Assembly (NCBI RefSeq): GCF_001896135.2
Contig: NZ_MPOH02000019.1
Span: 833,321 to 897,320 of the forward strand
Length of the DNA: 64,000 bases
Origin: Streptomyces phaeoluteigriseus
GTDB taxonomy: Bacteria > Actinomycetota > Actinomycetes > Streptomycetales > Streptomycetaceae
Direction of reading: 5' to 3'
Shown: positions 8,528 to 15,813 of the stretch, in pieces
Numbering within the stretch: the stretch's first letter is position 1
How the letters are laid out: every line of letters starts with the position of its first letter
Position numbers and translations under genes: made by a program
The notes under the pieces: generated by a model
Seen by the model: the letters and a program-made list of their open reading frames with translations, nothing else
Database searches by the model: none
What the model was told of the DNA's origin: nothing

Positions 8528-9148
8528 TCAGCCTTGCCTCTCCAGGGTGAGAACCGCGGCGGCGATGTCCGTCGTGCGGTTCGGGCTGCAGCGGCTCCGG
8601 CGGAAGATCCGCCAGGACTTCAGGCGGGCGACGCCTCGTTCGACAGGAGCGCGGACCTGGGCGGGTGCCCGGTTCAGCGTCCGTTCGGTCGGTGACAGTC
8701 CGCCGTTGGGCGGGCGGTGGATGGCGGATGGCGGATGGCGGATGGCGATGGTGACCCAGGAGCCGGCGCCGATGTAGGCGCGGTCGGCGACGATCGGGAC
8801 CTCCTGGCGTTCGCAGATTCGGTCGATGCGGTGGGTGCGTGCGACGGTCAGAGCGTGAGCGCGGCCCGGCAAGGCCGGCGAGATCCACAGAAGCTGGCCT
8901 TCGGGATCGGTGACGACCTGCACGTGCACGCCGTGGCGCCGGTGCTGGTGGGAGTGGTCGGCGCGTCCGTCGCCCAGGCGGTCGCACTCGCTGAGGGTGC
9001 GTCCGAGCACGTGGTCCGGGTCGTGCTCGCCCAGGGTCTTGAGCAGGCCCGGCGCCCGGTCGGCGAGGAGCCGCACGGCGGTGGCGTGGGCGTGGGCGGT
9101 GCACCTCACGCAACGGCACGGGAGCCCTGTCCGTTGCGGGCACCACAA
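8528..9148 (-). pseudogene. Degenerate IS5-type transposase (copy 2)
   Basis: A 206-codon frame shows DDE_Tnp_4 features: HRRHGVHVQVVTDPEG, LPGRAHALTVARTHRI, VADRAYIGAG and the tail APVERGVARLKSWRIFRRSR. It appears dead. The N-terminal third is missing, and the first catalytic Asp region reads VLGRTLSECDR where LDGTLAECDR is usual. A tandem expansion of GGATGGC near 8716-8746 also inserts HPPSAIHRPP into the region before the last catalytic Glu. It ends close to tRNA-Thr. Confidence 0.75.
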
Positions 9149-9222
9149 CGAGACCGGAACTGAGACCGGGAACAGCCGCGCGCCCCGCGCTCAGCGCGGT
9201 CGCCGCATGCGACAAAAAGCAA

Positions 9223-9258
9223 AAGCCCCAGGTCACGGCGAGTGAGTCCTGGGGCTTT
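9223..9258 (-). terminator. Terminator of tRNA-Thr
   Basis: Arms AAGCCCCAGG (9223-9232) and CCTGGGGCTT (9249-9258) form a perfect 10-bp stem. On the minus strand it is followed by a T-rich stretch (complement of AAAAAGCAAAA), just 3' of the tRNA. Confidence 0.8.
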
Positions 9259-9264
9259 CACAGA

Positions 9265-9337
9265 GCCGCCTTCGGGATTCGAACCCGAGACCTACGCATT
9301 ACGAGTGCGTTGCTCTGGCCATCTGAGCTAAGGCGGC
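9265..9337 (-). tRNA. tRNA-Thr (anticodon CGU)
   Basis: A 73-nt cloverleaf read on the minus strand: acceptor arm GCCGCCT/AGGCGGC, D arm GCTC/GAGC, anticodon stem ACGCA/TGCGT with loop CTCGTAA (anticodon CGT), and T arm TCGGG-TTCGAAT-CCCGA. CCA is not encoded. The mobile remnants end on its 3' side, so it may have served as an integration site. Confidence 0.95.
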
Positions 9338-9454
9338 GCGCTGTGCGCACCATGGTGCGGTCAGCAACGACGGTAAGTCTACACAGTTTCCGGGGGTGCT
9401 CCGAACCGCCCCCGGAGCCCGCCGCTCCGGGGTGGTCGCAAGACCGCCGCAGGC

Positions 9455-11026
9455 CTATGAGCAGCGCTTACCGTCCGTCGGAGGGGTGCCGCGGACGAGG
9501 TAGGTGTTGATCGCGGAGTCGATGCAGGAGCTGCCCCGGCCGTAGGCGGTGTGGCCGTCGCCGCGATAGGTCAGGAGGCGGGCCGAGGAGAGCTGGCCCG
9601 CCAGGGACTGGGCCCAGCGGTAGGGGGTCGCGGGGTCGCGGGTGGTGCCGACGACGACGATCGGGGCCGCGCCCTTCGCCTCGATGCGGTGCGGTTCGCC
9701 GGTGGGCGCGACCGGCCAGTACGCGCAGTTCAGGGAGGCCCAGGCAAGACCCTCGCCGAAGACGGGGGACGCCTTCTCGAAGTCGGGCAGGGCCCTGCGC
9801 ACCTCGTCGGGGCCGTCGAACGCGGCCGGCAGGTCGATGCAGTTCACGGCCGCGTTGGCGAACATGAGGTTGGCGTAGCCGCCCTCGGCGTCCCGCTCGT
9901 AGTAGCTGTCGGAGAGGACGAGGAGCCCGGCGCCGTCGTTCTCCCGCATCGCCGAGTTCAGCGCCTCGCGCAGTTGTTCCCAGGCGCTCTCGTCGTACAT
10001 GGCCGCGATCACGCCGGTGGTGGCGAGGGACTCGGTGAGCCTGCGGCCGTCCGCGTCGCCGGTGGGCAGGGGGCGGGCGTCGAGCCGGTCGAAGAACGCC
10101 TTGAGGTTCTTGCCGACCTGCGCCGCCTTCGTGCCGAGCGGGCAGTCCGGCTGCCGCACGCAGTCCTTCGCGAACGACTGGAACGCCGTCTCGAAGCCCG
10201 CCGTCTGGTCCAGGTTCATCCGGCGGGAGGGCAACGACGGGTCCATCGCGCCGTCCAGCACGAGCCGCCCGACCCGTTCCGGGAACAGCCCCGCGTACGT
10301 CGCCCCGAGGAACGTCCCGTACGACGCCCCCACGTACGTCAGTTTCCGGTCCCCGAGGGCCGCGCGCAGGATGTCCATGTCGCGGGCCGCCTCGACGGTG
10401 GAGACGTGCCGCAGCAGCTTGGGCGACTGTGCGCCGCAGCCCTCCGCGAACTCCTTGTAGGCGTCCACCAGCTCGTCGGTCTCACGCCGGTCGTCGGGCG
10501 TGACGTCAGTCTGCGTGTAGGCGTCCATCTCACGCCCGTCGAGGCACTCCACCGGCTCACTGCGGGCCACGCCGCGGGGGTCCACGGCCACCATGTCGTA
10601 GCGGGCGCGGACCGGCGCCGGGTAGCCGATGCCCGCGTACTGCTGGAGGTAGCCGACCGCCGAGCCGCCCGGTCCGCCCGGGTTCACCAGCAGTGAGCCG
10701 ATCCGCTTGCCCGGGCCGGTCGCCTTCTTGCGGGCGACGGCGAGCCGCACGTCGCCCACGCCGGGCCGGGCGTAGTCGAGCGGCGCCTTCATCGTGGCGC
10801 ACTGGAACCCGGGGACGCCGCAGTCGCGCCAGCTCAGCTTCTGCCCGTAGTACGGCGCGAGCGCGGACGGCGTGGCCTGCGGCAGCGCGGCCAGTGCCGC
10901 TCGGGCCACCGCGGGGCTGGCGGAACTCGTCGCACTCCCGGAGGAGCAGGCCGAGACGAGCAGGGCGGCGAAGGAGAGAAGCGTGACGCCGGTACGGAAC
11001 CTGTGGGGGGAGCGCCTGGAGTGCAT
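9455..11026 (-). CDS. Secreted alpha/beta-hydrolase, tripeptidyl aminopeptidase-like lipoprotein
   Basis: A 523-residue exported serine hydrolase likely to cleave short peptides at the cell surface. After a basic N-terminus comes a hydrophobic helix and the lipobox LLVSAC. The oxyanion region NPGGPGGS, nucleophile elbow YVGASYGT (Ser near residue 235), the Asp in GTTRDPATPY and the His in GDGHTAYG are the TAP/SCO-type catalytic elements, with the TAP-like C-terminal domain containing the last two. The ATG at 11026 is preferred because it gives a proper lipoprotein signal; an upstream in-frame start at 11101 would add 25 residues before it. It is convergent with nothing and lies downstream of holB. 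Confidence 0.88.
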   Translation of the reverse strand: MHSRRSPHRFRTGVTLLSFAALLVSACSSGSATSSASPAVARAALAALPQATPSALAPYYGQKLSWRDCGVPGFQCATMKAPLDYARPGVGDVRLAVARKKATGPGKRIGSLLVNPGGPGGSAVGYLQQYAGIGYPAPVRARYDMVAVDPRGVARSEPVECLDGREMDAYTQTDVTPDDRRETDELVDAYKEFAEGCGAQSPKLLRHVSTVEAARDMDILRAALGDRKLTYVGASYGTFLGATYAGLFPERVGRLVLDGAMDPSLPSRRMNLDQTAGFETAFQSFAKDCVRQPDCPLGTKAAQVGKNLKAFFDRLDARPLPTGDADGRRLTESLATTGVIAAMYDESAWEQLREALNSAMRENDGAGLLVLSDSYYERDAEGGYANLMFANAAVNCIDLPAAFDGPDEVRRALPDFEKASPVFGEGLAWASLNCAYWPVAPTGEPHRIEAKGAAPIVVVGTTRDPATPYRWAQSLAGQLSSARLLTYRGDGHTAYGRGSSCIDSAINTYLVRGTPPTDGKRCS

Positions 11027-11138
11027 CCAGCGAGCGTAACCGTGCGCAATGGCCTGAAAGCGGTGCGTACGCGAAGTGCCACGGACGAGTGACCCGGTCA
11101 ATCCGCTCGGTCCCGCCGGCCGCCCGCCGGACGGACCC

Positions 11139-12344
11139 TCAGCCCGCTCTCAGTGCCATCGTCATCGCCTCCACGGCCAGCAGCGGAGTCACGTTCCGGT
11201 CGAGGGCCTCTGCGCACGCGGCGATCGCCTCGATACGGCGCAGGGTGGACTCGGGGGTGCTGGCGCGGGCCAGCCGCTCCAGGGCGTCCTCGGCGTCCAC
11301 GTTGGCGAGGGCGATGCGGGAGCCGAGCTGGAGGGCGAGGACATCACGGTAGAAGGCGGTGAGGTCGGTGAGCGCGACGTCGAGGCTGTCGCGCTGCGTC
11401 CTCGTACGCCGCCGCTTCTGCATGTCCTCCAGGTCCTTCATCACGCCCGCCGTGCCGCGCGGCATGCGACCGCCCTGCACCGCGCCCATCGCTGCCTTCA
11501 GCTCGTCGGTCTCCTTGGTGTCCCGCTCCTCGGCGAGCTGCTTGGCGTCCTCGGCGGCGGCGTCGACGAGTTCCTGCGCCGCCCTGAGGCAGCCGCCGAC
11601 GTCCTCGACGCGCAGCGGCAGCTTCAGCACGGCGGCGCGACGCTCACGGGCCGCCGGGTCGGTGGCGAGGCGGCGGGCCCGGTCGACGTGCCCCTGGGTG
11701 GCGCGGGCGGCGGACGCGGCGACGGCCGGCTCGACGCCCTCACGCCGTACGAGCATGTCGGCGACCGCGTCCACGGAGGGTGTGCGCAGGTTCAGGTGCC
11801 GGCAGCGGGAGCGGATCGTCGGCAGGACGTCCTCGATGGAGGGCGCGCACAGGAGCCAGACCGTGCGCGGGGCCGGCTCCTCGACGGCCTTGAGGACGGC
11901 GTTGGCCGACTTCTCGTTCAGCCGCTCGGCGTCCTCGACGAGGATGATCTGCCAGCGTCCGGTCGCCGGAGAGGTGTACGACTTGCGGACCGTGTCCCGC
12001 ATGTCCTTGACGAGGATCTCCGCGCCCACGGCGGCGACCGTCGAGACGTCGGCGTGCGTGCCGACGAGGGCCGTGTGGCAGCCGTCGCAGAAGCCGCAGC
12101 CGGGGATCCCGCCGAGCGCCCGGTCCGGGCTCACGCACTGGAGCGCGGCGGCGAAGGCCCTGGCCGTCTGGATCCGGCCCGCGCCGGGCGGCCCGGTGAA
12201 CAGCCAGGCGTGCGTCATGCTCGACGCCTCGGGCGGCGCGGTCCCGGCCGTGGTCGCGGTGACGAGCGCGTCGGCGTCCCGGGCGGCGGCGGCGAGCTGA
12301 TCGCTCACTTTCTCCTGTCCGACGAGGTCGTCCCACACGGTCAT
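11139..12344 (-). CDS. holB: DNA polymerase III delta-prime subunit
   Basis: A 401-residue clamp-loader subunit of the AAA+ family, acting in the replisome to load the sliding clamp. The N-terminus MTVWDDLVGQEKV is typical. A Walker-A-like segment reads GPPGAGRIQTA, with Arg instead of the usual Lys, consistent with the non-catalytic role of delta-prime. A zinc-binding group (CGFCDGC plus a preceding Cys), the Walker-B region ILVEDAERLNEKSANAVLK and sensor IRSRCR follow. The gene lies 129 bp downstream of tmk on the same strand, the order known in Streptomyces. Confidence 0.93.
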   Translation of the reverse strand: MTVWDDLVGQEKVSDQLAAAARDADALVTATTAGTAPPEASSMTHAWLFTGPPGAGRIQTARAFAAALQCVSPDRALGGIPGCGFCDGCHTALVGTHADVSTVAAVGAEILVKDMRDTVRKSYTSPATGRWQIILVEDAERLNEKSANAVLKAVEEPAPRTVWLLCAPSIEDVLPTIRSRCRHLNLRTPSVDAVADMLVRREGVEPAVAASAARATQGHVDRARRLATDPAARERRAAVLKLPLRVEDVGGCLRAAQELVDAAAEDAKQLAEERDTKETDELKAAMGAVQGGRMPRGTAGVMKDLEDMQKRRRTRTQRDSLDVALTDLTAFYRDVLALQLGSRIALANVDAEDALERLARASTPESTLRRIEAIAACAEALDRNVTPLLAVEAMTMALRAG

Positions 12345-12473
12345 GGGTCACACCGCCCTTCCGTCACGTTCACATCCGCACCGCCGATCGGTCCGCGGTG
12401 CGGATCACCCTGCGCCTTGCCGGTTCCATTGTGCGGGCAGCCACTGACAACCCGGCCCGGCGGCCACGGGGCG

Positions 12474-15400
12474 TCAGCGCCGCCGGCCCCGCCCGCGGCC
12501 TTCGTCACGGCCTTCGTCACGGTCGTCGTCGCTGTGCGGGCCCAGAAGCTCGTCCGCCAGCGACGGCAGGTCGTCCAGCGGGGTCTCCTCGGCCCAGTCG
12601 GAGCGCGGCCGCTGACGGGGGGCGCCCGACTCGTCGACCTGGGGCAGTTCCCGCGTACGGTCCCCGGTCCCGTCCGGCTCCGCCGCGCGCTCGTCGCGGA
12701 AGTACCCCGGCGGCACCCGGTCGTCCGGGTGCTTCCCGGACACGGACGGCAGTACGGCCGTCTCCACCTCGGGACTCGCCCCGCGCACCGGCGGCAGTAC
12801 GGCCGTCTCGTCCGCGGCCCCGGCAGGCGCCGGCGGCTGCGGCAGCTCGGCCGTCACCTCGTTGTCCGATCCCCGCGCCGCGGACTTCCCGGCGGTCGGC
12901 GCCGCGGCGTCCGCCGCGTCCTCCACCGGTTCCTTGCCCATCCGCACCGGAGGCAGCACGGCCGTGTCCTCGATCGGCCCGCCCGACGCGTTCGTCGGCG
13001 TCACCACCGGAGTGGGCACGGTCGTGGCCTCCGGGGCGACCGGGGGCGCCGCGGGCGGTGTGGGCCGCAGCCGGTCCTGGGCCGCGGCGGCCGCCTGCTC
13101 AGCTGCGCGACGCGCCTCCTCGGCCCGCAGCAGCGCCTCCTCGGCCTTGCGCTGCTTCTCCAGGCGCCGCGCCTCGGCCTCGGCGCGCAGCCGGGCCTCT
13201 TCCTCGGCCTGCCGACGGCGCTGCTCCTCCTCCGCCTTGCGGCGGGCCTCCTCCTCGGCGCGGGCCTTCTCCTCGGCGAGGAGCCGCACCCGCTCCTCCT
13301 CGGCACGCCTGCGTGCCTCCTCGGCGCGCTGCCGGGCCTCCTCCGCCTGCCGCTCGGCCTCGCGGCGCTGCGCCTCCTCCAGCTCGCGGCGCTTGCGCTC
13401 CTCCTCCTCGGCGCGCAGCTTGGCGAGCTGCTCCTGGCGCTCCCGCTCCAGACGCTCCTCCTCGGCCTTGCGGGCGGCCTCTTCCTCGGCCTTGCGGCGG
13501 GCCTCCTCCTCGGCCTTCCTCCGCGCCTCTTCCTGGGCCTCGATCTCGGCTTCGGAGAGCGGCAGCATCCGGTCGAGCCGGTGCCGGACAACCGTGGTCA
13601 CGGCCTCCGGCTCCTGGCCGGCGTCGACGACGAGGTAGCGGCCGGGGTCCGCGGCGGCCAGCGTGAGGAAACCGGAGCGCACGCGCGTGTGGAACTCGGC
13701 CGGCTCCGACTCCAGGCGGTCCGGCGCCTCCGTGAAGCGCTCGCGGGCGGTCTCGGGGGAGACGTCCAGCAGGATCGTCAGATGCGGCACGAGCCCGTTC
13801 GTCGCCCAGCGCGAGATCCTCGCGATCTCCGTCGGGGAGAGGTCACGGCCCGCGCCCTGGTAGGCCACGGACGAGTCGATGTACCGGTCGGTGATGACCA
13901 CCGCGCCGCGCTCCAGGGCGGGTCGCACCACGGTGTCGACGTGCTCCGCGCGGTCAGCGGCGTACAGCAGTGCCTCCGCGCGGTGCGACAGACCGGCGCT
14001 GGAGACGTCGAGCAGGATCGACCGCAGCCGCTTGCCGACGGGCGTGGCCCCCGGCTCGCGCGTGAGGACGACCTCGTGCCCCTTGGCCCTGATCCACTCG
14101 GCGAGCGCCTCGGCCTGGGTGGACTTCCCGGCGCCGTCCCCGCCCTCCAGGGCGATGAAGAAGCCGCTCTGCAACGGCGCCTGCTCCGGGTCGTCGCCGC
14201 CGAGCAGCGCGTCCCGCAGGTCGTTGCGCAGGGGGACGCCGGAGCGGTCGTCGACCTTGGCGAGCACGAGTGCGGCCACCGGCAGCAGCAGCGCGCCGAC
14301 CAGCATCAGCGTGAACGCGGCTCCGCCGTGGGCGAAGACGAACTTGCCGTTCTCCAGCCGGTGCGGCCCGATGAGTGCCGCCACCAGCGGGGCGATCAGG
14401 GCGCCGAGCGCCACCAGGACCCGTACGACCGCGTGCAGATGTTCCGTCACGCGCGTGCGGCGCTGGTCCTCGGTCTCCTGGTCGAGCAGCGCGTGCCCGG
14501 TGTTGGCGGCGACGCCCGCACCGATGCCTGCAAGGGCCGTGATCAGCAGCACGGTGGTGACGTCCGGGACCAGCCCGGCCGCGAGCAGGGCCACGCCGGT
14601 GAAGGCGATCGCCAGCGCGAGGAGCCGCCGCCGCGACAGCGTGACCAGCACCTTCGGTGCCGTACGGACGCCGACGGCGACTCCGCCGGTCAGCGCGAGC
14701 ACCAGCAGGCCGTACGTCACCGGGCCGCCGCCCAGGTCCTTGGCGTGCAGTACGGCGACGGCGACGGCGGCGGCGATCGCCCCGGCCACGGCCGCGCAGG
14801 CGAGGACCAGCACCGGGATGGCACCCGTGCGGCCCGCCTCGACACCGGTGGCCGTCCGCGGGCGGCGCAGCCCCTCGAGCGGGGAACGCGCGCGGGGGGT
14901 GCGGGTGCCGGGCAGCTCCAGGAAGACCACGACGGACAGGGAGCCGGCGAACAGCCCGCCCGCCACGTACGAGGCGAGGGCCGCCTGGTGCCGGTCGAAC
15001 CAGTCGATGCCGGCGCCCAGAAGGTTGTTGACCAGGGCCGCGGTGACCAGGGTGGCGGCCGCCAGCGGGATCGCGAGGAAGCTCGTGCGCAGGGACAGGC
15101 GGCGCAGGGCGTCGAGGTGATCGGGCAGCGGCCGTACCGTCGCGCCCTCCAGGGGCGGAGCGGGCAGCAGCGCGGGGGCGGCGCTCTCGCGGGCGACCGT
15201 CCAGAACCGCTCGGCGACGCCGGTCACGAAGACGGTGACCAGCAGCAGCGCCAGGGCGTCGTCGGGCGTCCAGTCGATCCACAGCGGCGCCGCGAGCAGC
15301 AGGGCGGCCCGCACACCGTCCGCGCCGACCATGGTCCAGCGGCGGTCCAGCGGGCCGTCCGGCGAGGTGAGGGAGGTCAACGGGCCGAGGAGTACGGCGC

Positions 15401-15689
15401 CGAAGAGCACGGTGGCGAGCACCCGGACCGCGAAGACGATCGCGACCGCGAACGCCACGCCCCGGTAGCCGCCTCCGAAGGCGCCCTCGGCGATGGCCGC
15501 CTGGAGGGCGAGGAGGACCAGCACGAGGAGGGCGAGGGCGTCGCCGACGCCGCTCACCAACTGTGCGCTCCACAGCCGCCTCAGCTGCGGCTCACGCAAC
15601 AAGGCGCGCACTGCGCGCTCGCGGGAGTCCGCCACCAGGGCGTCGTCCGGGGCCGGGTGGTGGGCCGTTGGCTGCTCGGCTCGCGTCAT
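12474..15689 (-). CDS. tmk: Membrane-anchored thymidylate kinase (MFS-like domain plus Tmk plus coiled coil)
   Basis: Converts dTMP to dTDP for DNA synthesis. At 1071 residues it is about five times the length of ordinary Tmk. Residues about 30-490 form a 10-12 helix MFS-like region. The kinase occupies about 505-710 with P-loop LEGGDGAGKSTQAEAL, TREPGATPVG, the DRYIDSSVAYQG motif and a LID region. Residues about 710-870 are an uninterrupted Glu-Ala-Arg coiled coil (EARRKAEEEA type), followed by a disordered Pro-rich, acidic tail with repeated TAVLPPVR-like blocks. This fusion is, as I recall, conserved in Streptomyces. It suggests that dTTP supply is tied to the membrane or a large assembly. 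It is probably co-transcribed with holB. Confidence 0.92.
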   Translation of the reverse strand: MTRAEQPTAHHPAPDDALVADSRERAVRALLREPQLRRLWSAQLVSGVGDALALLVLVLLALQAAIAEGAFGGGYRGVAFAVAIVFAVRVLATVLFGAVLLGPLTSLTSPDGPLDRRWTMVGADGVRAALLLAAPLWIDWTPDDALALLLVTVFVTGVAERFWTVARESAAPALLPAPPLEGATVRPLPDHLDALRRLSLRTSFLAIPLAAATLVTAALVNNLLGAGIDWFDRHQAALASYVAGGLFAGSLSVVVFLELPGTRTPRARSPLEGLRRPRTATGVEAGRTGAIPVLVLACAAVAGAIAAAVAVAVLHAKDLGGGPVTYGLLVLALTGGVAVGVRTAPKVLVTLSRRRLLALAIAFTGVALLAAGLVPDVTTVLLITALAGIGAGVAANTGHALLDQETEDQRRTRVTEHLHAVVRVLVALGALIAPLVAALIGPHRLENGKFVFAHGGAAFTLMLVGALLLPVAALVLAKVDDRSGVPLRNDLRDALLGGDDPEQAPLQSGFFIALEGGDGAGKSTQAEALAEWIRAKGHEVVLTREPGATPVGKRLRSILLDVSSAGLSHRAEALLYAADRAEHVDTVVRPALERGAVVITDRYIDSSVAYQGAGRDLSPTEIARISRWATNGLVPHLTILLDVSPETARERFTEAPDRLESEPAEFHTRVRSGFLTLAAADPGRYLVVDAGQEPEAVTTVVRHRLDRMLPLSEAEIEAQEEARRKAEEEARRKAEEEAARKAEEERLERERQEQLAKLRAEEEERKRRELEEAQRREAERQAEEARQRAEEARRRAEEERVRLLAEEKARAEEEARRKAEEEQRRRQAEEEARLRAEAEARRLEKQRKAEEALLRAEEARRAAEQAAAAAQDRLRPTPPAAPPVAPEATTVPTPVVTPTNASGGPIEDTAVLPPVRMGKEPVEDAADAAAPTAGKSAARGSDNEVTAELPQPPAPAGAADETAVLPPVRGASPEVETAVLPSVSGKHPDDRVPPGYFRDERAAEPDGTGDRTRELPQVDESGAPRQRPRSDWAEETPLDDLPSLADELLGPHSDDDRDEGRDEGRGRGRRR

Positions 15690-15813
15690 GCTTTCAGCCT
15701 ATCGGCAGCGACTGACAGCCCGGAGGGCCCGTCCATACGTACGCGCGCTCCGACACCAAAGTGATGCCGGGGCGCGCGTTTCATGATCCGATGCCGGGGA
15801 ACCGCGGCGCCGC

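Noticed and set aside
13080..13560. Possible minisatellite
   Set aside because: It is the Glu-Ala-Arg coiled coil of the thymidylate kinase protein; periodicity follows codons.
11076..15764. 1562-codon plus-strand frame opposite holB and tmk
   Set aside because: Low-complexity shadow frame (Gly/Arg/Leu-rich, poly-Leu over the coiled coil) with no recognisable domain; tmk and holB are certain on the other strand.
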